NCBI GenBank assembly: GCA_902795065.1
Contig: CADBJR010000009.1
Coordinates: 1 to 38,751, forward strand
Length of the DNA: 38,751 nt
From: an uncultured Coriobacteriaceae bacterium
GTDB taxonomy: Bacteria > Actinomycetota > Coriobacteriia > Coriobacteriales > Atopobiaceae
Direction of reading: 5' to 3'
The notes below the pieces were generated by a model, which was not told the origin of the DNA, did no database searches, and saw only the letters and a program-made list of their open reading frames with translations. How positions within the stretch are numbered: position 1 is the first letter of the stretch; each line of letters opens with the position of its first letter. Made by a program: the position numbers and the translations under genes. Of this stretch, positions 38,659-38,751 are shown one piece after another.

Positions 38659-38751
38659 TGCGGACGAAAAGTTGGACCGTCGAGGTCCGGGATGGAGGTC
38701 CGCATGCACGACAGGGAAACCGTGGAGCTCGTGCTCTACGCGCTCGAGATC
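38659..38751 (+). mobile_element. Probable left end of an IS3-type insertion sequence
   Basis: TGCGGACGAAAAGTTGGACC (about 38659-38678) resembles the terminal inverted repeats of IS3-family elements, which often contain AAAAGTTGGAC next to the TG end. A start codon with GGAGG follows at once. The element runs off the window, so the other end and target duplication cannot be checked. Confidence 0.45.
38704..38751 (+). CDS. Partial CDS, probable transposase N-terminus
   Basis: Only 16 codons are inside the window (MHDRETVELVLYALEI). GGAGG lies 5 bases before the ATG. The helix fits the start of a helix-turn-helix OrfA-type transposase, in keeping with the IS-like end just upstream, but the fragment is too short for a firm call. 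An in-frame ATG at 38692 is a weaker start. Confidence 0.4.
   Translation, partial: MHDRETVELVLYALEI

Overview
The window looks like a chromosome segment of a high-GC, gut-type actinobacterium of the class Coriobacteriia, most likely Collinsella or a close relative. This is an inference from the strong GC bias at third codon positions, clear Shine-Dalgarno sites, and the mix of housekeeping and accessory families. No database search was possible; family names come from motifs read by eye.

The left half (about 1-21.8 kb) is an accessory region of small, often paralogous or damaged modules separated by repeats. It holds two membrane-anchored OB-fold proteins, two nearly identical NERD nuclease-like proteins, an HTH coiled-coil protein, an AlbA_2/HATPase regulator, two AAA ATPases of the DUF4143 type, a GrpB protein, a coupled J-domain/HIRAN/Sel1 operon, a YjbR protein and a Fic protein under a likely autoregulatory operator. 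It also has an internally deleted BrnT toxin with intact BrnA, a HEPN-like/CBS fusion, an alpha/beta hydrolase, a ferredoxin-fused aldo/keto reductase-like protein, an orphan RelB-type antitoxin and an AbiEi/DUF559-like protein whose ribosome site can fold into a hairpin. A dispersed palindrome with a GGGG-NTA-CCCC core recurs in the gaps up to about 17.7 kb and is not seen clearly further right.

The right half (21.8-38.6 kb) is core chromosome. metG, rsmA, tatD and comFC form a translation/DNA-maintenance run. It is followed by a structured non-coding RNA candidate (raiA-motif RNA by position), a solute-binding lipoprotein, the ribosome hibernation factor hpf overlapping a degV gene, a 3-hydroxyisobutyrate-dehydrogenase-like enzyme with a Cys/His-rich tail, a helical-repeat protein, a SurA-like membrane protein, a DUF523 protein and tRNA-Thr(CGU). 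Next come a small zinc-ribbon membrane protein, a double-glycine leader peptide gene, a lysozyme-like/ATP-grasp pair, a HAD phosphatase, a threonine aldolase and a branched-chain aminotransferase. The last 90 bases look like the left end of an IS3-type insertion sequence.

The genes most likely to act together are metG-rsmA-tatD-comFC, hpf-degV and its downstream run, the J/HIRAN/Sel1 operon, and the lysozyme/ATP-grasp pair. The strongest candidates for something undescribed are the palindrome family with compensating stem changes, the OB-fold membrane protein pair with a second in-frame start, the J/HIRAN/Sel1 cassette, the HEPN-CBS fusion and the double-glycine leader peptide.
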